Assembly: GCA_964035015.1 (NCBI GenBank)
Contig: OZ035997.1
Location: 64,260,904 to 64,324,903, forward strand
From: Corallium rubrum
Lineage: Eukaryota > Cnidaria > Anthozoa > Scleralcyonacea > Coralliidae
Direction: 5' to 3'
Length of the DNA stretch: 64,000 nt
The position numbers were made by a program, and so were the translations under genes. The notes beneath the pieces are model-generated. The model searched no databases. It saw nothing but the letters and a program-made list of their open reading frames with translations, and had not been told where the DNA came from. Positions 44,578-55,768 of this stretch are shown piece after piece; the stretch's first letter is position 1, and each line of letters starts with the position of its first letter.

Positions 44578-44961
44578 CGCGCCAGAGACTGGGCACGAAG
44601 TGATGAAAAGTTAAATTCTCAATTCTTGATGTAAATGTATAACGCGAAAACGTTTGACATGAATATATATCAAAATGTTTGACGTGAAAATGACGTCTCA
44701 TGCGTTTGACATAAACATGGCAGTTTAACTTGGCATGAAAATGACGTCTCATGCGTTTGACATAAACATGGCGGTTTAACTTGACATGAAAATGACGTCT
44801 CATGCGTTTGACATAAACATGGCGGTTTAACTTGACATGAAAATGACGTCTCATGCGTTTGACATAAACATAGCGATTTAACTTGACATGGAAATAACAA
44901 CACGTTATCTCTGATATGAAAATATATAGAACTTGATATTTTGTCACCTTCGGAAAAGCAT
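44578..44961 (-). repeat. Right terminal inverted repeat of the 19.6-kb transposon
   Basis: It is the inverse of 25331-25613 but holds four rather than two units of the 50-bp repeat (CATGACGTCTCATGCGTTTG family on this strand). The transposase start lies 29 bp inside it, so the TIR probably contains the promoter. Confidence 0.85.
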
Positions 44962-45095
44962 AAGCTGATTGTAGCTGACAAAAGCTGATCGTATCCAACA
45001 GAAACCGATTACAACTAACAAAAGCCAATTGTAGCTGACAAAAGCTGATCGTATCCAACAGAAACCGATTACAACTAACAAAAGCCAATTGTAGC
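44962..45095. repeat. Continuation of the 20-bp tandem array
   Basis: Units such as AACAGAAACCGATTACAACT and CAAAAGCCAATTGTAGCTGA match the right end of the array at 24851-25330 in the same orientation. This marks the far side of the 19.6-kb insertion. Confidence 0.85.
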
Positions 45096-45133
45096 CGGTA
45101 AGGTATATATTTTTACCCACTTATGTTTCTAGA

Positions 45134-45330
45134 TTACTCTCTCATAGTGTAACGATAGGAAAATAATCGAGCCGCTATGATAAACACTATTAAACACTCT
45201 CCAGTGAAAACAATTACCTTACCACCAGCTGTTTGTATTTCTGTCCACGGTACCGTGTCTCTTCTCTCCGATGGACGTAACTTTTCCCATTTCTTAGCCT
45301 GATGAACTATATCAGATCCCTTCCTGGTTA
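45134..45330 (-). pseudogene. Membrane-protein fragment, possible frameshifted tail
   Basis: An open stretch of about 65 codons without an ATG, ending at TAA 45134-45136, follows the stop of the 213-aa gene in another frame. It has KWEKLRPSERRDTVPW and a hydrophobic span (VIVFTGECLIVFIIAARLF). It could be the displaced C-terminus of the 213-aa protein. Confidence 0.3.
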
Positions 45331-45969
45331 TAGACCTACAGACAAACCAGTTACTAATGCAATCACCCCTAAACCAATGGCAGTTACAATTCCAACCTTC
45401 CTCAGTTTCTTACTTAGGTTAGCCTTAGTCCACTCATCATAGTGTGTTCTGATACCATCCCTTAGTAGATCATCATCCTCCCCAGTTAAAGCCCGTCCAA
45501 TTGTTCGGAAATCACCTCCCAAATATTTCACAGAATAATCGATAACTAAACCAGACTCACTAAACTCCCTGGATATACTTAATATGTTATTATCAATCAG
45601 ATAGTCAACAAACATTGGGTCAGCGCATTGTGGTTCCAGTTCTAGTATATTTGTGAAAAAGTCCTCACAGTTTCCATATGCAGCCCTTCTTCTTATCTTC
45701 TCAGTTCTGTCTTCTGACACATTATTTACAGTGGGACCATCAATAACATGACCAGACCCAACACTATTATACTCTGAAAAGTTCTCCAAAGCATCAGTAC
45801 CCCCAAAATCTGTTTCCTCCTGACCATTTTCAGGATTTGGGTCTAAGTCATGATTTGGGTCTAATGGTTTAAGTTCAATTCCCTCCATATTAAAATTGTC
45901 ATGATTACAAAAAGACAAACTGTTAAAACGTGACGTTGGTAAAGTTGTAGCCATGATCACACCGTACAT
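45328..45969 (-). CDS. 213-aa acidic membrane protein, Polinton-like
   Basis: The frame begins at ATG 45967-45969; a second ATG five codons later (MATTLPTS) is also possible. Residues 20-80 are acidic and Asn/Pro-rich. Residues 95-185 are helical (YGNCEDFFTNILELEPQCAD, FVDYLIDNNILSI). The end is basic (NLSKKLRKVG) plus one hydrophobic span (IVTAIGLGVIALVTGLSVGL). This layout matches the 414-aa protein at 915-2159, which also has an acidic N-terminus and a Lys/Arg stretch before a Gly/Ile/Val-rich span. It may be a diverged relative in the same or another Polinton. It does not have the TATA-ATG start box. Confidence 0.5.
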   Translation of the reverse strand: MYGVIMATTLPTSRFNSLSFCNHDNFNMEGIELKPLDPNHDLDPNPENGQEETDFGGTDALENFSEYNSVGSGHVIDGPTVNNVSEDRTEKIRRRAAYGNCEDFFTNILELEPQCADPMFVDYLIDNNILSISREFSESGLVIDYSVKYLGGDFRTIGRALTGEDDDLLRDGIRTHYDEWTKANLSKKLRKVGIVTAIGLGVIALVTGLSVGL

Positions 45970-45999
45970 ACCATGTCTCGGACTGTTATCTGGTGGTGT

Positions 46000-46486
46000 A
46001 ACTGTGGGAAAACATGTGTACCAACATAAAACAAAAGTATCTGAACAGAAATCGGGGAGTAAGTGAAGTGTGTGTCAAAACCACAACTCTGACCGCTCTG
46101 GGGTTGGGGCCACCAAAAACCTATTTTCCCGACTGCTTATACTTTGAAAAGTGAGAAAACAACCCACCCTTTCAAACATCCTTTCTTGATGAATTCCAGC
46201 ATTTTTTTTTTGGTTAAGGTCTCTTTTCGTCCCGTTTGCTTATACTTCAAAAATTCTTAAAAAACAGCTTACCGTTTCAAACAACCCTTCTCGTCGAATT
46301 CTAACATTTTGGGGCTGTTTTTGGAAAAAAAAAAAAAAAAAAAAGCGCCGGTAAAGCGCCGGAGAGTTTTTAGAGCTTTCTTTAGATCTTTGACTGTATA
46401 TTCCTTATACTTATTTACCAGAGAATTGCCGGGTGCTGATTCAGCATAACCAAAGTTCTGACCAAAATATTTGTATATAATGTCAT
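46000..46486. other. Non-coding stretch with poly(A) tract
   Basis: Two diverged copies of a short repeat (CCCGACTGCTTATACTTTGAAAAG type) lie at about 46130 and 46230, and a poly(A) run at 46327-46343. No gene is supported. Confidence 0.4.
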
Positions 46487-47088
46487 TTAGTTGATTGGCT
46501 CATTTGCTTGAAGAGCAAATTTAAAATATTCGTTAGCCGTTGACCATTCAGAATTACTTTTAGGAAGTCTTATACCAGATTTTAAAGTAGGAGCATCTTC
46601 CTCGTTAATTATAGGTGTCGTGTTAGATGTTAGATGTTGGCTGATCATTGTCAGTGATATCCGCGGTGTAATCGTCAATTTGTTCTTCCAAGTCTTCGTA
46701 CAGTTCACGGTTTAAGCCATCTACAACTCTACAACTGCGTTGATGCATCTTAAGACCACGCGCACCTTTACATATTTTACCACAGCAACACTTTACCACA
46801 TTACGGCTTGAGATAACAACATTAGGAGAGTTCGTGACAGGCGTTCCCCTCGCTGTATTATTGACGGAATCATCTTGTTCGTCTGGATGAACTCGTTGTT
46901 TACGTCGCCACGAATGTCGGCCAACACGACTCCAATCAGCAACATACCAATAAAACTTGCACGAATCATGATTAAAGTACTTATGTACTTGGTAGATATA
47001 AAATTTTGGAAATTCAACGCGATTCAAGTAAGAAATTTTCGATAAAACTGTAGACATGTACAGAGCGCGTCTGAACGGCTCTGCTCGA
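46487..47088 (-). pseudogene. LINE N-terminal fragment with Cys/His zinc finger
   Basis: The minus frame from the (TAA)n edge codes a polar region, then KCCCGKICKGARGLKMHQRSC, a C-x-C...H-x4-C finger of the kind found at the N-terminus of some single-ORF LINEs. An acidic linker follows. Near 46625 the frame changes and continues with SGIRLPKSNSEWSTANEYFKFAL, a block I associate with the same proteins just before RT. No RT remains. The fragment at 63,560 may be the C-terminal end of the same family. Confidence 0.5.
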
Positions 47089-47089
47089 T

Positions 47090-47186
<97 letters not shown>

Positions 47187-47190
47187 TAAC

Positions 47191-47265
<75 letters not shown>
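47089..47265. repeat. (TAA)n microsatellite
   Basis: About 58 nearly pure AAT units. The poly-Leu, poly-Tyr and poly-Asn open frames here are artefacts of the repeat. Confidence 0.95.
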
Positions 47266-47267
<2 letters not shown>

Positions 47268-47588
47268 AGGAAAGCCACCGAAACCTAGACTCGGCTACTG
47301 TAGTAGCGCGAGTAATAATTCCGGAACGCGTTTCGACTTTGTCGCCTAAACGACAAGCTTTCCAAGGACGAAGAAACAGTGTGAGCGCTTGTTTGGCTTG
47401 GGATTAAAGATCTTTCTGAAATATGAATGCCATTTTAACTATTAAATGTTTCAAGTGTTTACGTGTTAGGCGCTCGGCCAACATGTTTTAGCTACACGCA
47501 GAAATCCACCGTGCTTGGTACTTTTTATATTACATGTAGACGTATTCCAAAACGCGTCGAACATTGATTTATTGAGACGCATCAATGC
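47266..47588. other. Copy of a dispersed repeat
   Basis: GAAACCTAGACTCGGCTAC and GCGAGTAATAAT-type sequence beside the (TAA)n tract recurs inverted at 60237-60277. The block 47340-47560 is related to 52230-52480. No gene is supported. Confidence 0.5.
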
Positions 47589-47851
47589 CAGTGGCGGATT
47601 ATCCAGTAGACTGAGTAGGCTGAAGCCTACAGGCCCGTGCTTGCAAGAGGCCCGTAATTATTTCCAGAGAATGGATTTTTCATTAAGATTAGTTGTTATA
47701 CGAATATCAGGGCCGTATCGTACACTGCCTCAGAATGCAAGAAATGGCATTTCCGAGACTCTAAATTCAAAAAAATTCCCGGAAAATATCGTCATAAAGG
47801 CCCGTGAATTTTATTTAGCCTACAGGCCCCGAAACTGGTAATCCGCCACTG
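47589..47851. mobile_element. 263-bp hAT MITE, copy 1
   Basis: The ends are CAGTGGCGGATTA and its inverse TAATCCGCCACTG. The flanks ATCAATGC and ATCGATGC form an 8-bp duplication with one change. It matches 62604-62863 in inverted orientation. Confidence 0.85.
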
Positions 47852-49026
47852 ATCGATGCATGTGTTACCAGAGACTAAAACACACACACACATATAAAAC
47901 ATAAAAATATAATAATGTTTAACAATGCGAAAAGCGTCCGCGTTTCCTGGTTTTGCCGATCTACCTAAACGTGAGTTCAAATATTTTAGTATTAGAGGTT
48001 AGAGATTGGAGTTAATCGTTAGAAATTAACGATTATTGTTATTTCTATAGGTGAGACGTGAGAGTATATGTTGAAGGGAAAAAAAAGGCAGAAGGGTGTA
48101 GTCAATTTATAGCGTTTTTGCTCAGACAAGAGTGTTAAACCGTTCGAATCAATATTTCTGAAATCTGAATAGCCTAGCTGCGCTGGGTGATCGGGGAAGG
48201 GAGCGCCTGCAGGCGACTATTGTTCTTTTTCGTGCCGCCCCCTAATCAGTTAAAACAGTGTATTTTTGGAAGTTATCAATTTCAAAAACATCCGCTAAAT
48301 AGCTTAATTAATTTGGAAGTTTGATCGAATATTTATTCCATTTAAAAAAGACGTATCTAGAATTAACTGAAATAGTACAGTTATGAAGTATGTGTATCAA
48401 AGTGGATTATAGATTCAGGAATTTGTGTGGTATATGTTGCCGTGTCAGCGTCAGACAACAGTAGTTATAAAACATGTGTATGTAACGACTATAAACGAAA
48501 TCGGAGTTTCAACTGCGCATATACAATCTGAGTCGGGATAAATCGTAGTTCATTTATAACATGTGACTGAAGCAGCCGCTGTAAACATAACATTTCTGAT
48601 TTCCGAAACTTTTTAATGATTAGGTATTCTATAAGGATAACTTTGCTTATCGATTATCCTTGACAATAATCCTAGTGTCTAAAAATAATGAACTCAAAAC
48701 ATAAGAAAACAGTCCCGTTATCTTCCCATTATGCTTTAATTAATAGACACGATGTAATTTAATTTGCATAGGGGTCCAAATTGAATAGGAAACTAATTTG
48801 CATGTGGACCTAAATGAAACTACCATTTGGTGTATAACGATAAATAATATAATCCTATGTATAATCATAAAATCCCGCGACATTCACACGCATATCAATA
48901 AAGCGAATTTTATTTTCCACTGACAAGTGGCGCTGATAGCCAATGCAGCCGGAGAAGTACACATGAGTAGATCCCATAGATTAGAATCAAATGCGATGGT
49001 AAGAAATTCTAAATGTGTTTTTGCTC
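47852..49026. other. Non-coding, no clear feature
   Basis: The part 47852-47990 continues a dispersed repeat shared with 52490-52760. The rest shows no coding potential or repeat structure that I can support. Confidence 0.4.
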
Positions 49027-49035
49027 AAGCCAATG

Positions 49036-49070
<35 letters not shown>

Positions 49071-49400
49071 TCTTTATTTAAACACGGTATCACTTCATTA
49101 ATACATGCTCTTCCAGTGAGCCGTGTACAATTTTTAAGAATAATTACAAATATATAAAAAAAAAACCAAAAGAAACCCCAAAAAAACAACAATTACAAAT
49201 ATATAGAGTACGTATAAATTATTCACAATCTTTTATAATAATACCTAATAACTATAATAACCTAACTACGATTTAAATATTTTTTAAAAGATCTCACATT
49301 ATCTTGACCCGGTTACTCGCCGTTAAATATATTAAGCCGAAGGGGCCACGTCTTGCGTGAAAATCTTACCGTAATTAACTGTTGGGAAACCAGCGAATAA
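49027..49400 (-). mobile_element. LINE 3' end with (TCAA)n tail
   Basis: CAATCAATCAATC...AATCTTTATTTAAACACGG, read on the minus strand, is an A-rich 3' end with ATAAAGATT and a (TTGA)n tail. This is the usual end of an L2/CR1-like LINE. Any coding part (a 70-aa frame at 49313-49525) is too short to identify. Confidence 0.45.
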
Positions 49401-50760
49401 ACATTTTCCTTCGGATGCACATGCAGCTGCATTATGGCCACTCTCTTCTCAATCTCAGTGTATTGCGAAGTGTATATCCTTATATTATAAGACGGGCACA
49501 TTTTCACAACGCTCTTCTTCGCCAACGTCTGCAGCGGACATTCAAACTATCTTTGATTTATAGGTCATTAGCGTGTCAACCAATAGATTGCGAGCGTTCG
49601 CCGGCGAACGCTATACACGTAAAATAACAATGGGCGACTGCAGGCGCTCCTTTTACTGTCCGTCCCAATCCCCGGCCCAGGCTGCGCAGGAAAAAACTTG
49701 AATAGTCTTTGAATTAATGTTTGTATTGGTAATAGCATGGTTTCGAGTCCAATTTTGGAAAAAACATGCACGAGTGAGTTTTTCAAAGACTATCAAAATT
49801 GCACGAGTCCGAAGGACGAGTGCTATTTGAGGTCTTTGAAAACTCACGAGTGCGTGTTTTTTCTAAATTGCACTCGAAACCATGCTATTACTTATTAATA
49901 ATATACATGAAAATGTTAAACAAAATGTTCTTCCAGCTACGAAGTTACATACCACTCATTGCTCCACTTCTCGAAGCTTTAATGGTTGAAAACTGCTTTA
50001 TTTTGTTCACTAAATACGTCAAACGTTTTACTCATAGCTTCTAGCCTCTTCTAGTCTTCTTGCAAGGGACTTTTATACAATATTAAAGCAAAATTCACTC
50101 TGTATTTCATCGAAATGTTCTTCGACAACTTTATGTTTTTGTCGCCATGTTGGATTTTCTCATGAAGGAAAAACCATCCTGCTTCAAATTCCGCATAGGC
50201 TTTTCATTGGCTTTCCGGTAGTTTCCGGTTGTTTATTAGCCAATCAGAATGCTCAATACTCATTGAAATTTGCACTGTATTTCATTTTTCTGCACTGTAT
50301 TATACTGTATTACATTGAAATTGCACTCCTCTCGACCAATCAGGATGCAGTAATTTTGTCATGTATATTATTAGAAGTGTTAACATGATAAGCGCAGGAC
50401 TGAGATGTTTAATTACAGTATAATTCACAAGCAGAAATTTTCAGACTGTGCTTTGCGCTGGCGCTATGTAATGCTTATCGAAAATACGTGTTGCATGATC
50501 ATAGCATTACGCTTATTGTGTTGGGCCGGTCCTAACATTACACTCGAGCGAAATTACAGCGTTATAAGTATCATATTTTTTAATGCGATTATAGGCCGAC
50601 CGCGTTTCCTGTTTTCGTTTAGCAATTTAATACGGCCGCCCTTTGCAAGCTGTAAATTCTGTTTTCAACGTTGTTTATGTCTTGTTCATCTGGAAGATAG
50701 TTTTCAATAGTCAGCAGTTTATCAGATTGTGAGCATGAGTAATACTTTTCAGTATTAAAT
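49401..50760. other. Non-coding, with a short inverted sequence
   Basis: AATAGCATGGTTTCGAGTCC at 49731 is mirrored by the sequence GCACTCGAAACCATGCTATT at 49871, and TGCACGAGTGAG by CTCACGAGTGCG, forming a MITE-like hairpin of about 160 bp. No gene is supported. Confidence 0.5.
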
Positions 50761-50800
50761 TTGAATAAATAGCCCGAGTAATAATAATAATAATAATAAT

Positions 50801-50835
<35 letters not shown>

Positions 50836-50890
50836 TAATAATAAATAATAATAATAATAATAATAAATAATAAATAATAATAATAATTAT
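50761..50890. repeat. (TAA)n microsatellite with interruptions
   Basis: It begins next to GCCCGAGTAAT, the same junction seen at the (TAA)n tract of 47.2 kb and at 60.24 kb, so the repeat is part of a dispersed family. Confidence 0.85.
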
Positions 50891-51201
50891 AGATAGGTAA
50901 TTGAATATAATGTAAATTTAAATATTTAAATTCACTGAAATAATAATTTAGCCTTTGAATATGATGTAATTAGTAATACAACAAAACATTACGTCTAAAT
51001 AAATATTTTGAATAATACAACTACCTCGAATTTTCTGCTGGGCTCTTATATATGTCACAAGATTCTTTAGTATTTTCCTTATGTTTTTGTATGTTTGAAT
51101 GAAATTGAATTTACAATCCCCAGTATCCGCATGTACGCACTGCGTACCTATTTTTGCGGACGCTGGTTGCTAAACCATAATCCGCTATGTCATGAGCGCG
51201 G

Positions 51202-51253
<52 letters not shown>

Positions 51254-53395
51254 ATGTTTTCGTCAATCACGTGATCAACGCCGACCAATAGCAATAGTCC
51301 GAATCAGCATACTTCAGCAGTCTTATTTATATGTCAGAAGGGTTTACGACCGTGAACACGAACAACGAATGGGACATAGATGTTGAGTTTTGTTTCAGGT
51401 AATGAACATTTGCACGCAATCACAAGACGCCAAGAAATATGATGACAAGTCGACAGCTCATGGTGGGCTACTGGCCTGTCGGTATAAATTTGAACGTTTT
51501 TGAGAATTTTTGCGGATTGTCTGGTTTCGAAACAATATGTATTTCAGCATTTTAATACATTTTTATGCATGCATGTGTGTATGTGTATGTATGTATATAT
51601 GTATGTACTGTTATGTAAATCCGCTATGTCATGAGCACGGTTTGCGTGTCCGAATGTTTTCGTCAATCACGTGATCAAGGCAAAACGCTAATAGGCATAC
51701 TTCAGAAGTCTTATTCGTATGTCCGAAGGGTTTACGAGCGTGTACCAGAACAACCACTGGAAGATTGGAAGTCGAGTTTCGCTTCAGGTAATGGATAATT
51801 GCACGCAATCACAAGACGCCAAGAAAATATCCACGACGAGTTGATAGCTGATAGTGGTCTACTGGTCTGTCGATATACAGTAAAGTTTAACTCTTTCTTG
51901 TCCGAATTGGTCTTTAGTATTTTATTCCGGCTAACGCCAGACGATTTTATTCACCTCTGGGGAAGCCCCCAGACAGGAATGAGTTAAACGATTTTGTCAA
52001 TTTTTGCAAATCAGTGACTGCTTTCTAAACCATATACCTATATACCAGATAGTATGCATTTCATAGCTTTTAGGTTATGATATTATATGTATTCACTGTT
52101 ATCTTAATATACTAAAGCAAGCGCGCGGTCAATGCTCGTTTACATGCAATACTTTTTCGTATTCAGTAATTCAGCATCGCATAATAAAACCATACATGCA
52201 AAGTGTTATTATAATTATTTCGTGACGCAATTCAACTTTCTCGCTAAAACAAGAAGCTTTTCATGGACGAAAAGACAGAGCGAGTGCTTGTTTGGGTTCG
52301 AACCAGGATCTTTATGAAATATGAATAGCCTTTTAACTAATGTTTCAAGTGTACTGTTGACATGTTAGGCCCTCGGCCATCTGATTGTTTGTAAATGCAG
52401 AAATCAACTGTATTTGGTACTGCTTGAGTTACATGTAGGCGTATAAAGTACTTATTCAAAAAGCGCGTTGATCATTGTTGAGACAAATCCAATTCATGTG
52501 TTACCAGAGTCTAACGTAGACAGTAAATAATAGATTAGAACGAAAGCGATATATTATCACATTCTTTTAACAATGCAATTAGCGACCGGGTTTCCCGTTT
52601 TTCCCAATTTACCTAAAATTGTCATTTTAAGATTACAGTTAAGATTAGGGTTGGGGCAGGGCTTGGGTTAGGGATTGGGTTGGAGTCTAAGTAAGGGCTA
52701 GAATTAAGCATTTATCTTGTTAAGTTATTAAAGGCATTTAAAAATTAAAAATTATTGTCGATTCTAGATGATACGTGAGAGCATATGCTGATATGTCACA
52801 AGGTTATCAAGCATTTTCAGTATGGTTTAGCGAACAATTTACGTTGTTCGACCATCATCTGTAGGCCAAATAAATACCAGTATCCGCATGTACGCATTGC
52901 GTACCTATTTTTAATCATTCGTGTCGTATGTTGCGTATTCGTTGGTATGCTGTTCTGTTGGATGTCTGTCATTTCTACAGCGTCATTATCTGTGGTGTCC
53001 GTCGAGTCATGTCATTGAGTTTTCTTGATCGGTTACGAGTATATTGTGCTAGGTTTTCAAGTCCCGTGTCACTGTCGTCGTCTAAAAGTCTGTTTTCTTC
53101 AGTTTGGTTTAGTTGTTCTGTATCGTCCGTTTCGTTATTAAGTAGCAGTTGGTTTTCCATTTCATTATTGCTGTTGTGATCTTCCAAGATTCTGTCTCCC
53201 ACAGTGTCGACAGACTCTTTGTCAGTTGTTTTGAATTGTACTGCTGTGGATAAAAGTGTGCATTTTTGGAAAGATTACAATTGGTTGGAAATTCACCATA
53301 TATAAAATACGCTATCCACAGATACATTTGTAGGGTATATGTAAATATATAAATTATTAAAGTGAAGGATAATGCCAGTAGATTATCCGAGTGCA
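50891..53395. other. Non-coding block built of repeated segments
   Basis: AATCCGCTATGTCATGAGC starts two related segments at 51180 and 51618, each followed by GTTTTCGTCAATCACGTGAT, CACAAGACGCCAAGAAA and so on. CCAGTATCCGCATGTACGCA occurs at 51119 and 52877. 52230-52620 is related to 47340-47960. A (TG)n(AG)n tract lies at 51203-51252. A frame at 52975-53202 (minus) codes an Asn/Glu-rich acidic peptide that I cannot support as a gene. Confidence 0.6.
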
Positions 53396-53452
53396 ATAGA
53401 CCCTTTCATTGCAAAACCATTGGGGGCCGGGGCGAGCGCGGGCCATGCTTAA

Positions 53453-55768
53453 AGTGGCAGTACGACCGAAAATCGTTAACGATTTTTGCGGCTTAATCAC
53501 TTCTTATGCTTAGAAGTTATGCAAATATAAGAGTAAAAGCAACCTTAAGGTTGATTTGAGTGCATAAACATCGATTAAATGTCGTATAATTTGGCATAAA
53601 ATCACTCCGCCATTGCGTTTTTGGAGTCCGCGAAATCAGTCAGCGGTACTACTTTGTGACGTCATCTACTCAACGCAAACGAGCGATACACCAGCCAAAC
53701 TATAGAGAACGTCTTGTGGATTTGTTATACCTGCTTTGTTAAAAGCGTCTTCACCTTCCGAGTCGAGTTCTAGAAACTCTGACAGCGAAAGCGAACTTTA
53801 TGCGGACATTGCTGATATGGATGGGGTCAACAATGAAGTGTTTGACAACGATCTGGAGCCGCTTGCAATGACTATATGAGGAAGAAGCGCACCAGAAGAA
53901 GCGCACATAATTTTAGAATACGAAGGAGAATACAAGAGAACAACAAGAACAGCAGGAATTTTCAAGACGTTTTATTAAACTGTGAAGTCCCAGTGCAATC
54001 ATATGGAACGTAGTTATTAAAATCTTATTATTGATAGAATCATTGGTTGTGTAGTTTCCAAAACAAGCGAATGTTTTTCTAGGTGTATTAAAGTGTTCGT
54101 GTTGCTCTCTCGAAGGTGTCGTTGCTGTTGTGAGATTGGAGCCGTGCCGGAGAAAAACTAAGTAACTAACAGTGCTTGGGCGATAAGGAGAATCAAACTC
54201 GCTGTATTACCGAACACCCAGGAGTCAACGACGTTTGTTTACTACGCATTTTATTGTTATGAGCCACGGATATATTTTACACACGGCGTTCGACGTCCGA
54301 CGCAGACCTTCTATATCTACATCCATGTGTCAGTCATCCAAACTTTTCTTATTGACTCCCTCTCTGATTCTGTTGTCGTATTTACATGTAACATCTAGAA
54401 TATAATTGATAAAATCAAAATAAGTCATTGTCACCATACTGTATATGCATTTACATGTAGCTGAAGCTGAACCATATCATAGTATTTTGCTATTACCAAC
54501 AGTTGTATTTTTAATATTATAATATATAAATATGTAACATTTTTATCTGTTTATACTGTCTACTAACTGCTCGGCCCTGAATAGTACTGCCATCTTTCTA
54601 AGCTACTTAAACTATTATTTGTTTTGAATAACTGGACCTTCTTCAGGCATTTGTTTTCTTTTTCGATTTCCAGAAGACTATCCTAAAATTGAAATATACT
54701 GGACCACTGGTTGAGTAGTTGTCAAAACAAGCTACATGCATTATATATATATTGTTATTGAATACTGCCATCTTACAGCGGCGGCGGGTAGAAGTACATT
54801 TACCTCTGAAACGGCAATGTATTCTCTTGCATCTGTACATTCTTGTGCGTATGGGTTTCTTCATTCCGCGTAACTGTTTATTACATGTTATGGGGGTTTG
54901 GGAAAAGTTGAGGTTACATAATCAACTTACTTCTTTCAGGGCTTCATATCTGGTGCGTGCACGTTCGGCGTTGCTAACCTTCTGGTGTTTTCTTGCACAT
55001 TTTGCGAACTGAACAATCCTTTAACGGCCTATAAAATTTTCAAGGTCCACGCAATATTTTTATTGTTAGCTACGTGTGTGATCAAATTTGATCCGATAAT
55101 GAAACACGAGTCATAACAAATTTGTGTAGTTAATACTCTTCGCCGGCTGGCTTCTCTTCGACGACGGTCTTTTGGTTTCCATATTGACGGGTTCAAGTCA
55201 TCTTTTAGGCAACGAAGGCTCGCACCTTTGGCCCCTTGCCTTTCAAAACAGTGATCAGCAAAATGTGCAGAGCAAATAACAGAGCTTCCCGTTTGTTAAA
55301 ATTAGCGTGATATGTTTTAACCGAATATAAACCCAAACAAGACGCTTTTTAGTTTTGGGGTTCTGGTGACGCGAAATACCAGCATTACGATCAGCGCAGT
55401 TACTACACCCTTGAGCAACACAAGGAGATGGTGGCATAATTTTGTATTGCTTTTCAAGAAACTTTACTACATGTAAAAACGAAGAATAAGTTGGGAAGAC
55501 GCGCTTAAACTATATACGTATATAGTAGGATATATGAATCTTCTTGTAGAGTGTTGAGTAGATGACGTCACAACGGGCTACCGCTATTAATAAATTGCAG
55601 GCTCCAAAGAATTTCGAAATCAAGCCAAGTGCTCGTAAAAGATGCCTGAATTCTGATAGAAAACATTTTCTAAAATCGTTTTTAAATACATGGTAAGTCA
55701 TATTAGGACCATAAGAACTATTTTGGCTAAAAAAAAACGCAAAGTGAAAATTCGATCGTACTGCCACT
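53453..55768. mobile_element. Kolobok-like element, TTAA target, 2.3 kb
   Basis: TTAA lies at both edges (53449-53452, 55769-55772). The ends are AGTGGCAGTACGA and its inverse, with one difference in the next bases. TTAA targets plus an internal THAP-like exon (55437 leftward) point to Kolobok rather than piggyBac. A possible ORF remnant, SSRNSDSESELYADIAD, is read on the plus strand near 53770-53880. No transposase core was found. Confidence 0.65.
55255..55437 (-). pseudogene. THAP-like zinc-finger exon inside the Kolobok-like element
   Basis: ATG 55435-55437 opens a frame with MPPSPCVAQGCSN and then GISRHQNPKTKKR. The spacing of the paired Cys and the later H/P resembles the start of a C2CH THAP domain, which binds DNA in Kolobok and P-type transposases. 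The family-like part ends after about 30 residues, at an intron or a break. The rest of the frame is unlike THAP. Confidence 0.45.

Noticed and set aside
46623..47349. Poly-Leu, poly-Tyr and poly-Asn frames
   Set aside because: They come from the (TAA)n tract. Only the zinc-finger part left of it (46487-47088, minus) is kept as a LINE fragment.
52282..52315. GGGTTCGAACC as a possible tRNA or SINE B box
   Set aside because: No A box at the right distance, no cloverleaf, and the related copy at 47.4 kb lacks the B-box match.
52620..52720. Telomere-like GGGTTAGGG stretch
   Set aside because: Only two or three degenerate units are present, with no regular hexamer array.
52975..53202. Acidic Asn/Glu-rich minus-strand frame
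   Set aside because: It has no recognisable motif or splice context, and a competing frame lies on the other strand.
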